From the NCBI RefSeq assembly GCF_900109955.1, contig NZ_FOJB01000001.1, positions 1-64,000 on the forward strand: a stretch of 64,000 nucleotides of DNA. Direction: 5' to 3'. Below are positions 26,175 through 33,964 of this stretch, piece after piece. Within the stretch, counting starts at the first letter, position 1, and each line of letters opens with the position of its first letter. A program made the translations under genes and the position numbers. The notes beneath the pieces were generated by a model that had not been told where the DNA came from, did not search any database, and worked only from the letters and a program-made list of their open reading frames with translations. The DNA comes from Aliiroseovarius sediminilitoris. GTDB taxonomy: Bacteria; Pseudomonadota; Alphaproteobacteria; Rhodobacterales; Rhodobacteraceae.

Positions 26175-26990
26175 TCATAGCCGGATCTGATAGGACGTCA
26201 CACGCCCGCGAAAGTACGGCTCGTAAGCACCGTCTACTACATAACCGACTTCCGCTTCTGCCGGAACGCGACGCCCGCCGATATCGGTATATGAGCTGAA
26301 CAACCCACGCCATTCGCGCAACACGGTTTTCCCCTCGGAAGTATCGGGGCGTTTCTCGGCATAGACTTCGACGATGTCGCCGACATCGTCGAAGGTGAAC
26401 TGCACGATTGCCGCCCCATCGGGCAGGGGCAGCCTGGCTTCCACAACTTGCGCGTCCACTTCACGCCAAGAAATGGACGGGTTGGTCAATATTGCATCTG
26501 GCGCCCAAGGAAGTTCGGCAACATAACGCATCGCCTCGCCCAGATCAGCATCAGCACCTTCAAATCTGGCCACCCGCACTGCACCAAGCAATCGCGCCTC
26601 CAGCAATCCGGCACCATCAACGAAACTGTCCAGAACACGCACCACTGGCAAGGGCCAGCCCGTTCCGTCTGCCACCCAAACAAATCCCGGCCTAGTGATC
26701 GCGATGTGTTGATGAGCGGTCATTTTGCTCCATTTTTCGCCCTGTCGCAGCTCTAGGTCTTGCGTAAACTCGACGACGCGCGGAACACCATTTTCTGCCG
26801 CATGACCTCGCTGGGCAAAACGGCGCACCACCTCTGGTAGATTATTGTCTGGCCGGACCGCCAAAACCGGTCCAGTCAGCAATCTGCTGATTTGTCGGTT
26901 GATTTCAGCCGTGAACCATTGGGCTGAAATCACAAGGAAAGCGGTGGCGGCAACGAGTAATCCGACACCGGTAAGGAAGATAATTTTCAT
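26175..26990 (-). CDS. DUF6544-like protein with an N-terminal membrane anchor
   Basis: A 271-residue protein with one hydrophobic segment near its start (KIIFLTGVGLLVAATAFLVI), so membrane-anchored, with the rest probably periplasmic. The body carries residues typical of the DUF6544-like family: RPGFVWVADG, LLGAVRVARFEGADADLGEA, RYVAELPWAPDAIL and a final GGRRVPAEAEVGYV. No enzyme motif is seen. Two adjacent ATGs (26993, 26990) follow GAGGTGT; I use the second for better spacing. It stands alone between the response regulator and the formate dehydrogenase. The family name is recalled, not searched. Confidence 0.65.
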   Translation of the reverse strand: MKIIFLTGVGLLVAATAFLVISAQWFTAEINRQISRLLTGPVLAVRPDNNLPEVVRRFAQRGHAAENGVPRVVEFTQDLELRQGEKWSKMTAHQHIAITRPGFVWVADGTGWPLPVVRVLDSFVDGAGLLEARLLGAVRVARFEGADADLGEAMRYVAELPWAPDAILTNPSISWREVDAQVVEARLPLPDGAAIVQFTFDDVGDIVEVYAEKRPDTSEGKTVLREWRGLFSSYTDIGGRRVPAEAEVGYVVDGAYEPYFRGRVTSYQIRL

Positions 26991-27094
26991 CATACACCTC
27001 GAATTTTCACTCAAGGCGACCCTTACCAAAAATACGGGCAGTCCGCTTTGACACACCGCAATCGTGCGATCGATTCGACCCTGCCCGGTGGCCC

Positions 27095-29845
27095 TTACTG
27101 CGCCGCGATGGAGTTGGTTCTCTCGACCTTCACCGCTGCAAACTTCATTTCCGCAATCTTGCCATAGGGGTCCAGCGCCGGGTTGGTCAGCATGTTGGCC
27201 GCCGCTTCGACATAGGCAAACGGCAGGAACACCATGTTTTCAGCCACACCATAATCAGCGCGGACCATCACTTCGATGGATCCGCGGCGGGTGGTCAGGC
27301 GCACCATGTCGCCCGGCTCGACCCCCATTTCGCGAAGGGTCTTGGGGTTCATGGAACAGTTCGCCTCCGGCTCGATGGCGTCCAGCACGGTGGCGCGGCG
27401 GGTCATGGACCCGGTGTGCCAGTGCTCCAATTGTCGCCCGGTGGTTAACACCATAGGATAGTCGGCGTCGGGCAATTCGGCCGGCGGCAGGATGGCCGCT
27501 GGTGTGAAGCGCGCGCGCTTGTTTGCGCGCGGGAAACCGTCGCCGAACACGACGGCCTGTCCCGGATCTTCGGGGGACAGGGATGGATATGTCACCGCAT
27601 TCTGCGCCTCTAACCGGCTCCACGTGATGTTGTTAAGCGATGGCATCAGGCGGCCCATTTCGGCAAACACTTCGCTTGGGTGGGTATATGTCCAATCCAG
27701 CCCCAGACGCTTCGCCAGTTCAACCGTGATCCACCAATCCTCTTTCGCCTCATCCGGGGGCGGGACGGCGGGGCGGCCCATCTGCACCTGCCGGTTTGTG
27801 TTGGACACGGTGCCGGTTTTCTCGGCAAACGCAGCGGCGGGCAGGACGACATCGGCATAGCTGGCGGTTTCAGTCAGGAAGATGTCCTGACTGACCAGAA
27901 ATTCCATCCGCTCCAAAGCCTCGCGCACATGGGTGATGTCGGGATCAGACATGGCCGGGTTTTCGCCCAGGATATACATGCCCTTGATGCGACCATCATG
28001 CACGGCGTCCATGATTTCGACCACCGTCAGGCCGGGCTGGTCGGACAAGTTATCCACACCCCATTCGGCGCTGAACTCGGCCAGAACAGCGGGGTCTTTC
28101 ACCGACTTGTAATCCGGCAGGAACATCGGGATCAGACCGGCATCCGACGCGCCCTGCACGTTGTTCTGCCCCCGCAGCGGGTGCAGGCCCGTGCCCGAAC
28201 GCCCAACATTGCCAGTCATCAACGCCAGCGAGATCAGGCAGCGGGAATTGTCTGTGCCGTGCACGTGCTGGCTGATACCCATGCCCCAGAAAATCATCCC
28301 GGCCTTACCTGCCGCAAAGGTGCGGGCGGTTTCGCGCAGGGTTTCGGCGGGGATGCCGCAAATCTCGGCCATATCCTCGGGCGGGAACGCTTTCAGGTGC
28401 TCGCGCATCGCCTCCCAATTCTCGGTATGCTTGGCGATATAGGCGTCGTCGGTCAGACCTTCTTCGGCGATCACATGCATGATCGCGTTCAGCATCGACA
28501 CATCGCCGCCCGGCTTGAACTGCAACATATGCGTGGCGAACCGGCTAAGCGAAGTGCCGCGCGGGTCCATCACGATCAGCTTGCCACCGCGCTTTGTGAA
28601 CTGTTTGAAATATGTCGCCGCGACCGGATGGTTTTCGATCGGGTTCGAGCCGATGACGATGGCAACATCCGCGTTTTCAATCTCGTTGAACGTGGCGGTC
28701 ACGGCACCCGAGCCGACGTTTTCCAGCAGCGCCGACACCGACGACGCGTGGCACAATCGGGTGCAGTGGTCCACGTTGTTATGACCAAAACCGGTGCGGA
28801 TCAGCTTTTGAAACAGATAGGCTTCTTCATTGGTGCATTTGGCCGACCCAAACCCGGACACTGCGTCACCGCCATAGGTGTCGCGCAGCTTGGCAAGCCC
28901 GTTTGCCGCGTAATCCAGCGCCTCATCCCAAGTTGCCTCGCGGAAATGGGTCAGCGGGTTGGCGGGATCGACGTTCAACCCCTTGGGTGCGCCTTCCTTG
29001 CGGATCAGGGGTTTGGTCAGCCGGTGGTCGTGGTTGATATAGTCAAAGCCGAACCGGCCCTTCACGCACAGGCGGCCTTCGTTCGCGGGGCCGTTGATGC
29101 CTTCGACATACACGACCTTGTCGTCCTTCACGCGCAGGCTGACCTGGCAACCCACGCCGCAGAAGGGGCAGATGCTTTCGACCTCGCGGTCATAATCCTG
29201 CGTGTCCTTGACCTTGGCGGGCATCAGCGCGCCAGTGGGGCAGGCCTGCACACACTCGCCGCAGGCCACGCAAGTTGACGCGCCCATCGGGTCGGCAATG
29301 TCAAAGACAGGATAGGCGTCATGCCCGCGCCCGGCCATACCGATCACGTCGTTGACCTGCACTTCGCGGCAGGCACGGACGCACAGGTTACATTGAATAC
29401 AGGCGTCCAGATTGACGCTCATCGCGACATGACTGTCATCCAGCAACGGGATGCGCCCGGATTCCAGCTTCGGGAAGCGGCTGGATGCCACACCGGTCAG
29501 ATCGGCCATGTCCAACAAATGTGACGAGGCATCATGCGGGGTGTCAGGCTGGTCGGCCATCAACAGTTCAACCACCATCTTGCGAGCCTGGCGCGCGCGC
29601 GCATTGTCGGTGGTGACAACCATTCCTTGGGTCGGTTGCCGGATGCACGAGGCCGCCAACACACGTTCGCCCTCGATCTCGACCACGCAGGCGCGGCAGT
29701 TGCCATCGGCACGCAGGTCCGGCACATCCTTGTGGCACAAATGCGGAATCGGGGTGCCCTGCCGCTTTGCCACATCCCAGATGCTTTCGCCTTCGTGGGC
29801 GACCACGTCCTGCCCGTCCAAGGTGAATTTGATGCCATCGCTCAT
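27095..29845 (-). CDS. fdhF: Molybdenum formate dehydrogenase, large subunit (NAD-type FdsA-like)
   Basis: Oxidises formate to carbon dioxide. The 916-residue chain has, in order, a [2Fe-2S] domain with Cys37, 50, 53 and 67; two ferredoxin clusters (CIQCNLCVRAC, CVACGECVQAC); a further [4Fe-4S] site (CPFCGVGCQV with downstream LCVKGRFG); and the bis-MGD catalytic domain with the metal-binding Cys365 in RLCHASS. It lacks a signal peptide, so it is cytoplasmic. ATG 29845 has GGAGG upstream. The usual diaphorase partners (fdsG, fdsB), fdsD and the sulfurtransferase fdhD are not in this window, so its electron acceptor is open. Confidence 0.93.
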   Translation of the reverse strand: MSDGIKFTLDGQDVVAHEGESIWDVAKRQGTPIPHLCHKDVPDLRADGNCRACVVEIEGERVLAASCIRQPTQGMVVTTDNARARQARKMVVELLMADQPDTPHDASSHLLDMADLTGVASSRFPKLESGRIPLLDDSHVAMSVNLDACIQCNLCVRACREVQVNDVIGMAGRGHDAYPVFDIADPMGASTCVACGECVQACPTGALMPAKVKDTQDYDREVESICPFCGVGCQVSLRVKDDKVVYVEGINGPANEGRLCVKGRFGFDYINHDHRLTKPLIRKEGAPKGLNVDPANPLTHFREATWDEALDYAANGLAKLRDTYGGDAVSGFGSAKCTNEEAYLFQKLIRTGFGHNNVDHCTRLCHASSVSALLENVGSGAVTATFNEIENADVAIVIGSNPIENHPVAATYFKQFTKRGGKLIVMDPRGTSLSRFATHMLQFKPGGDVSMLNAIMHVIAEEGLTDDAYIAKHTENWEAMREHLKAFPPEDMAEICGIPAETLRETARTFAAGKAGMIFWGMGISQHVHGTDNSRCLISLALMTGNVGRSGTGLHPLRGQNNVQGASDAGLIPMFLPDYKSVKDPAVLAEFSAEWGVDNLSDQPGLTVVEIMDAVHDGRIKGMYILGENPAMSDPDITHVREALERMEFLVSQDIFLTETASYADVVLPAAAFAEKTGTVSNTNRQVQMGRPAVPPPDEAKEDWWITVELAKRLGLDWTYTHPSEVFAEMGRLMPSLNNITWSRLEAQNAVTYPSLSPEDPGQAVVFGDGFPRANKRARFTPAAILPPAELPDADYPMVLTTGRQLEHWHTGSMTRRATVLDAIEPEANCSMNPKTLREMGVEPGDMVRLTTRRGSIEVMVRADYGVAENMVFLPFAYVEAAANMLTNPALDPYGKIAEMKFAAVKVERTNSIAAQ

Positions 29846-29947
29846 GGAAACCTCCGTCTGATGCAGGGCATTATAAACCACGTGTGGCCGTGCGTCAGTC
29901 TTACAATCCCGACACCCCACGCCGATTTTGCGCCAGCCCCCCTTTCC

Positions 29948-29963
29948 GAATTGGATCCAATTC
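29948..29963. promoter_or_regulatory. Perfect 16-bp palindrome in the fdhF/lysine divergent promoter
   Basis: GAATTGGATCCAATTC is fully self-complementary with no spacer. It lies in the 145-base gap between the divergent fdhF and histidine phosphatase genes, 28 bases before the latter's start. Such a site suits a dimeric helix-turn-helix regulator acting on one or both operons. No regulator gene is adjacent. Confidence 0.55.
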
Positions 29964-29990
29964 ACTAGCAATGAGCCGAAAGGATTCTTC

Positions 29991-30641
29991 ATGACCACAA
30001 TCACGCTGATCCGCCACGGCCAGGCCAACAACACAGCGACCGACGAAGCAGGCTATGATCGGCTGTCCGATCTGGGCCGCCAGCAGTCTCGTTGGCTGGG
30101 GGATTACATGCGCAACACCGGGCAGCGTTACAGAAAGGTTTACACCGGCACGCTGACGCGGCACCGCCAGACAGCACAGGAATGGGGCGCGGATGACTTC
30201 ACACAGGACGCCCGACTGGACGAGGTGCGCTATTTCGACCTGTCCGAACGGATGCACACCCAGTTCGGCATCCCGCATCCGCGCACCCATGAAGATTTCA
30301 TCAACCATCTGCCGCTGACCTTCTCGGCCTGGCAGGAAGGCAAAATCGACGACGTGCCAGAGACCTTCCACGATTTTCAAACCCGCGTCAGCGACGTGAT
30401 TCACGACATCGCCGAACAGGGCGAGGATGCGATCATCTTTACCTCAGGCGGCTTGATCGGCATGGCAACGCGGGTGGTAATGGGCCTTGAAATCGGCGCG
30501 TTCACCCGCACGATCCTGCCGATCATGAACAGCTCGGTCCACCGGATGCGCCTGACACCTGCCGGGCTCAGCTTGATCCAGTTCAACGCTGTTCCGCATC
30601 TGGAACCCACCGACCGACACCACGCGCAGACCCATTTTTAA
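29991..30641 (+). CDS. Histidine phosphatase (phosphoglycerate mutase-like)
   Basis: A 216-residue enzyme of the histidine phosphatase superfamily. The phospho-acceptor motif is LIRHGQA (residues 6-12). The second histidine lies in the C-terminal half within NSSVHRMRL, and the catalytic Glu region is near LDEVRYFDL. The enzyme probably hydrolyses a small phosphate ester; it lacks the features of a true glycolytic mutase. ATG 29991 follows AAAGGA. It is the first gene of an operon with 12-, 1- and 14-base gaps leading to two saccharopine dehydrogenases and a SemiSWEET. No link between a phosphatase and lysine breakdown is known to me. Confidence 0.85.
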   Translation: MTTITLIRHGQANNTATDEAGYDRLSDLGRQQSRWLGDYMRNTGQRYRKVYTGTLTRHRQTAQEWGADDFTQDARLDEVRYFDLSERMHTQFGIPHPRTHEDFINHLPLTFSAWQEGKIDDVPETFHDFQTRVSDVIHDIAEQGEDAIIFTSGGLIGMATRVVMGLEIGAFTRTILPIMNSSVHRMRLTPAGLSLIQFNAVPHLEPTDRHHAQTHF

Positions 30642-30653
30642 GGAGCTTTCACC

Positions 30654-31709
30654 ATGACACATCTGTGGGTTCGCGCCGAACAGCGTCAGAACGAAGACCG
30701 CGTGGGGCTGACGCCTGACGGTGCGAAAGCGTTGATTCATGCCGGCCTGCGCGTGACGGTCGAAGAAAGCCGGGTCCGCGCCATCGGCATCGACGGCTAC
30801 CGCGACGCAGGCTGCGAGATTGCGCCGGAAAACAGCTGGCCCAACGCGCCGAAAGACGCCATCATTTTCGGTCTGAAAGAGCTGCCCGAGGACGGCACCC
30901 CCCTTCCCCACTGCCACATCATGTTCGGCCACGCCTTCAAGGGCCAGCATTCTGGCCGTGCGTTGCTGGAGAGGTTCAAGGCAGGGGGTGGCACGCTCTA
31001 TGACCTCGAATATCTGGTCGACGAAACTGGGCGGCGTGTGGCGGCGTTCGGCTATTGGGCCGGGTTTGCGGGCGCAGCGGTGACACTGAAAGCATGGGCC
31101 GCGCAACAACACGGGAAGCTATGCGGTCCCGTTGGAGCCTACAAGAACAAGGACGCGTTGCTGGACGAGCTTCGCTCCGAACTTAATGCCACCAATACCC
31201 CCCGCCCGACCGCCATCGTCATCGGCGCGTTGGGTCGCGTTGGCACAGGGGCGTCTGATTTGATGGAGGCGATGGGTGTCACCGTCACCAAATGGGACAT
31301 GGCGGAAACCGCCAGCGGTGGCCCCTTCCCCGAGATCCTTGACCACAACCTGTTCATCAACTGCATCCTCGCCGGACCCCAAACGCCGGTGTTCGTGGCG
31401 CGCAATGCACTGACGGCTAATCGCACGCTGACCGTCATCGGTGACGTGGCTTGCGACCCGGACAGCGACTACAACCCCGTGCCGGTCTATGACCACGCGA
31501 CCAGTTGGGACGCCCCCGTCCTGCGCGTGGCGGACAACCCCGTGCTGGATGTGATGGCAATCGACAACTTGCCGTCTATGCTGCCCTTGGAAAGTTCCAT
31601 CGACTACGCCGGACAGCTTCTGCCGTCGCTTCTGACCCTGACCGATCTGACGACGGGGGTCTGGGGCCGAGCCAAGGCGACGTTCCGCACCCATTTGAAG
31701 GACATCTGA
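30654..31709 (+). CDS. Saccharopine dehydrogenase (NAD+, L-lysine-forming) type
   Basis: A 351-residue enzyme of the alanine dehydrogenase/LYS1 fold. It links lysine and 2-oxoglutarate to saccharopine with NAD(P)H, in either direction. Family marks are the N-terminal RAEQRQNEDRVGLTPDGAK, LPHCHIMFGHAFKGQ, and YDLEYLVDETGRRVAAFGYW. A Rossmann motif (VIGALGRVGTGA) sits in the second half. Next to it in the operon is a second saccharopine dehydrogenase, so the pair could run lysine to aminoadipate semialdehyde. GGAGC lies just before the ATG. Confidence 0.88.
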   Translation: MTHLWVRAEQRQNEDRVGLTPDGAKALIHAGLRVTVEESRVRAIGIDGYRDAGCEIAPENSWPNAPKDAIIFGLKELPEDGTPLPHCHIMFGHAFKGQHSGRALLERFKAGGGTLYDLEYLVDETGRRVAAFGYWAGFAGAAVTLKAWAAQQHGKLCGPVGAYKNKDALLDELRSELNATNTPRPTAIVIGALGRVGTGASDLMEAMGVTVTKWDMAETASGGPFPEILDHNLFINCILAGPQTPVFVARNALTANRTLTVIGDVACDPDSDYNPVPVYDHATSWDAPVLRVADNPVLDVMAIDNLPSMLPLESSIDYAGQLLPSLLTLTDLTTGVWGRAKATFRTHLKDI

Positions 31710-31710
31710 T

Positions 31711-31959
31711 TTGGAAACCTTGATCGGCAGCGCCGCCGGCGTCATCAGCACCATCTGTTGGTTGCCGCAAACCCTTCGGGCCTGGCGCACGCGGCAAACG
31801 GCGGATTTATCCCTGCCAACGAACCTGATGGTCTTCGCCTCGATCGGGTTATGGCTGATCTATGGCCTGATGCTCGACGCGTGGCCTATGGTCATTGCAA
31901 ACGCAATTGCCTTGGTGATGGTGGGGTCCATCATCACCGCCAAACTGAAATTCGGCTGA
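31711..31959 (+). CDS. SemiSWEET (PQ-loop) transporter protein
   Basis: An 82-residue protein with three hydrophobic segments and the PQ-loop motif WLPQTLRAWRTRQTADLS, followed by the SemiSWEET-like GLWLIYGLMLDAWPMVIANA. These half-size proteins dimerise to form a facilitator, usually for sugars. It starts with TTG one base after the upstream stop and has AAGGA nine bases before it. Its location inside a lysine/saccharopine operon is odd for a sugar carrier and raises the chance of a different substrate. Confidence 0.82.
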   Translation: METLIGSAAGVISTICWLPQTLRAWRTRQTADLSLPTNLMVFASIGLWLIYGLMLDAWPMVIANAIALVMVGSIITAKLKFG

Positions 31960-31973
31960 AAGGAAGCCCTGAC

Positions 31974-33113
31974 ATGACAATCCATTGGTGTGGCACCGGC
32001 CTGTCGGCCATCCCCGGCCTGCGTCGCTTGCTAGAGTCCGGTCGCAACGTCGTAGTCTGGAACCGGACCGTCGACAAGGCGCGCGAGGCCGTCGGCGATC
32101 TCACCAAAAATATCCGCGCCTTCGATCTGGACGCCGTGACCGCGGCCCTTGCCCCCGGCGATATCGCGGTGTCAATGCTGCCTGGCGATCTGCACGTCCC
32201 CTTGGCCGAGCGCTGCCTGCAAAGAGGCGCGCATTTCGTGTCCTCCAGCTATATCTCGCCCGAGATGCGCGCGCTGGATGAAGACTTCCGCGACGCTGGT
32301 CTTGCCTGCGTGAACGAGATCGGGTTGGACCCCGGCATCGACCACCTGATGGCCCACTGGCTGGTCGCCGATTATCGCGCGTCAGATGCCTTTGACCCGA
32401 ATAACAAACTGAGTTTCATCAGCTATTGCGGCGGCGTGCCGAAAATCCCGAACCCGTTTCGCTATAAGTTCAGTTGGTCGCCTTTGGGCGTGCTGAAAGC
32501 GCTGCGTTCGCCCTCTCGCTCGATCAAGGACGGCAGACCGCTGGATGTCGCGCGGCCTTGGGACGCGATCAGCACCTATGACGCCCCCCTGCCCGCGCCC
32601 GAGAGCTTCGAGGTCTACCCCAACCGCGACTCGATCCCCTTCATGGCGGATTACAAGTTCGACCCCGCGTGGCACGTCGACACCTTCGTGCGCGGCACCC
32701 TGCGCCTGAACGGCTGGGCCGAGGCGTGGAATGACGTCTTTGCCGAGGTCGAGACGCTGCAAGGCCCCGAAGGCGACGCGCGGCTGAAGGAAATGTCCGA
32801 CCAGTTCTGGCGCGACAATGCCTATGACGACGGGGAGCCTGACCGTGTGATCATGTGCGTGGCGTTGAAGGCGGAAAAAGACGGCGAAACGGTCTATCAC
32901 AAAACATATGTCATGGACGCTTGGGGCGACGAACGCGGCACCGCCATGGCGCGGTTGGTCTCGACCCCCGTCTCACTTGCCGTCGAGATGATCCGAGACG
33001 GCAAAGCCCCGGCTGGCGTGTCCGCAGCGACAGATGATCCCGAGATGATCGAGGTCTGGATGGGGCATGTGAAGGAACTGGCGCAGCATGTTGAGGTGGT
33101 GGAGCATGGGTAA
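31974..33113 (+). CDS. Saccharopine dehydrogenase family protein (LYS9-like)
   Basis: A 379-residue enzyme of the saccharopine dehydrogenase family of the glutamate-forming type, expected to split saccharopine into glutamate and 2-aminoadipate 6-semialdehyde. The N-terminal Rossmann part is short (IHWCGTGLSAIPGLRRLL). NEIGLDPGIDHL is the family mark, followed by YCGGVPKIPNPFRYKFSWSP. ATG 31974 follows AGGAAG; a longer in-frame reading (from 31758) only shadows the SemiSWEET gene. It closes the operon. Confidence 0.88.
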   Translation: MTIHWCGTGLSAIPGLRRLLESGRNVVVWNRTVDKAREAVGDLTKNIRAFDLDAVTAALAPGDIAVSMLPGDLHVPLAERCLQRGAHFVSSSYISPEMRALDEDFRDAGLACVNEIGLDPGIDHLMAHWLVADYRASDAFDPNNKLSFISYCGGVPKIPNPFRYKFSWSPLGVLKALRSPSRSIKDGRPLDVARPWDAISTYDAPLPAPESFEVYPNRDSIPFMADYKFDPAWHVDTFVRGTLRLNGWAEAWNDVFAEVETLQGPEGDARLKEMSDQFWRDNAYDDGEPDRVIMCVALKAEKDGETVYHKTYVMDAWGDERGTAMARLVSTPVSLAVEMIRDGKAPAGVSAATDDPEMIEVWMGHVKELAQHVEVVEHG

Positions 33114-33416
33114 CGGAGAGTCTGGTTTGCGGGACTTTGCGGACGCTCAGCGGACTCGGCTCTAGTTGATCGAGCGGGATCAAAAGGATGTCGCAAACGC
33201 TGGCGGCGGTCATCATTTCTGATGCAAAAGCATTCGCCGACTGGGGTTTCCTTTGCGTAGCGAATTTTGTACGCGTAGTTGCCGTGGCCATGGTTCGGAT
33301 TCCGAGCCTAAAGAACGAACGGGCTGCACCGCAATCCCAAGGCACCTGGCATTCCATTCTTCGCATAGTTGCAATAAACCGAAGAAAATCAATTTTATCC
33401 AGGAGCTTCCAGACAA
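33114..33416. other. Gene-free stretch after the lysine operon
   Basis: About 300 bases with no convincing coding frame. A plus-strand frame starting at 33188 has no ribosome binding site and runs out of frame into the next gene. No clear terminator hairpin with a T run is seen after the operon. Nothing else could be recognised. Confidence 0.4.
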
Positions 33417-33932
33417 ATGAAGAAGCCCAGCCGTTACTCGATCCTTGCCCTGTTTCTTGCCGGGTTGTTTGTCTTGGGTGTCCTGATCATGAGGGATGCC
33501 GAGGAAAAGCAGCAGGTGCGCATCCAGATCAACCCGTCGTTCTGCGGCTTTTTCGAAGTGTTCCTCCTCGATTCCCGCAACCCGGATCTGTACGACGCCT
33601 GGCCCGAAAATGCAGATCCCATCGACGCGATCGGACAACGGGCAGCCATCGTCAAGGACACCGGCGAGCCCGGCAAGATGGTGTTTGCCTTTGTTTCGAC
33701 TGACGCTGCCGATGGCACCCCCAAGAGCCGGATATTCCGTAATCGCCAAATCGGAACTTTCAACGTCTACCAGGACATCGAAACTCTGGCCGATGGCACC
33801 CGGGCCTACGTTGAGGGCAGCGGCGCGCAGATTACCTATCTCATGTACGAAATCGCCCCCGACGGCGATTGCACCACTGCCGCGGTTCAACAAGCCTCTC
33901 CCCGAGACCTGTTCGAAGCCCTGCTCCGATGA
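33417..33932 (+). CDS. Unknown protein with one N-terminal membrane segment
   Basis: A 171-residue protein with a hydrophobic segment near residues 8-25 (YSILALFLAGLFVLGVLIM), then a soluble part probably outside the membrane. Three cysteines are absent or isolated (C43, C153), and no domain is recognised. The body is rich in Asp and in short beta-like stretches (MVFAFVST, FNVYQD). AGGAG lies 13 bases before the ATG. It is convergent with the DKNYY-type gene 32 bases away. Confidence 0.6.
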   Translation: MKKPSRYSILALFLAGLFVLGVLIMRDAEEKQQVRIQINPSFCGFFEVFLLDSRNPDLYDAWPENADPIDAIGQRAAIVKDTGEPGKMVFAFVSTDAADGTPKSRIFRNRQIGTFNVYQDIETLADGTRAYVEGSGAQITYLMYEIAPDGDCTTAAVQQASPRDLFEALLR

Positions 33933-33964
33933 AGGTTTCCTACCCTACGGGCGGGTCATGCCTG

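Noticed and set aside
27680-29278. 532-codon open frame opposite the formate dehydrogenase
   Set aside because: Antisense shadow. The minus-strand protein has all its iron-sulfur and cofactor motifs in order.
31758-31973. N-terminal extension of the second saccharopine dehydrogenase
   Set aside because: It overlaps the SemiSWEET gene in another frame and has no similarity to the family; ATG 31974 has its own AGGAAG.
33188-33703. 171-codon plus-strand frame crossing from intergenic DNA into the 33417 gene
   Set aside because: It has no ribosome binding site, changes character inside the next gene, and overlaps a better frame with a clear membrane segment and AGGAG.
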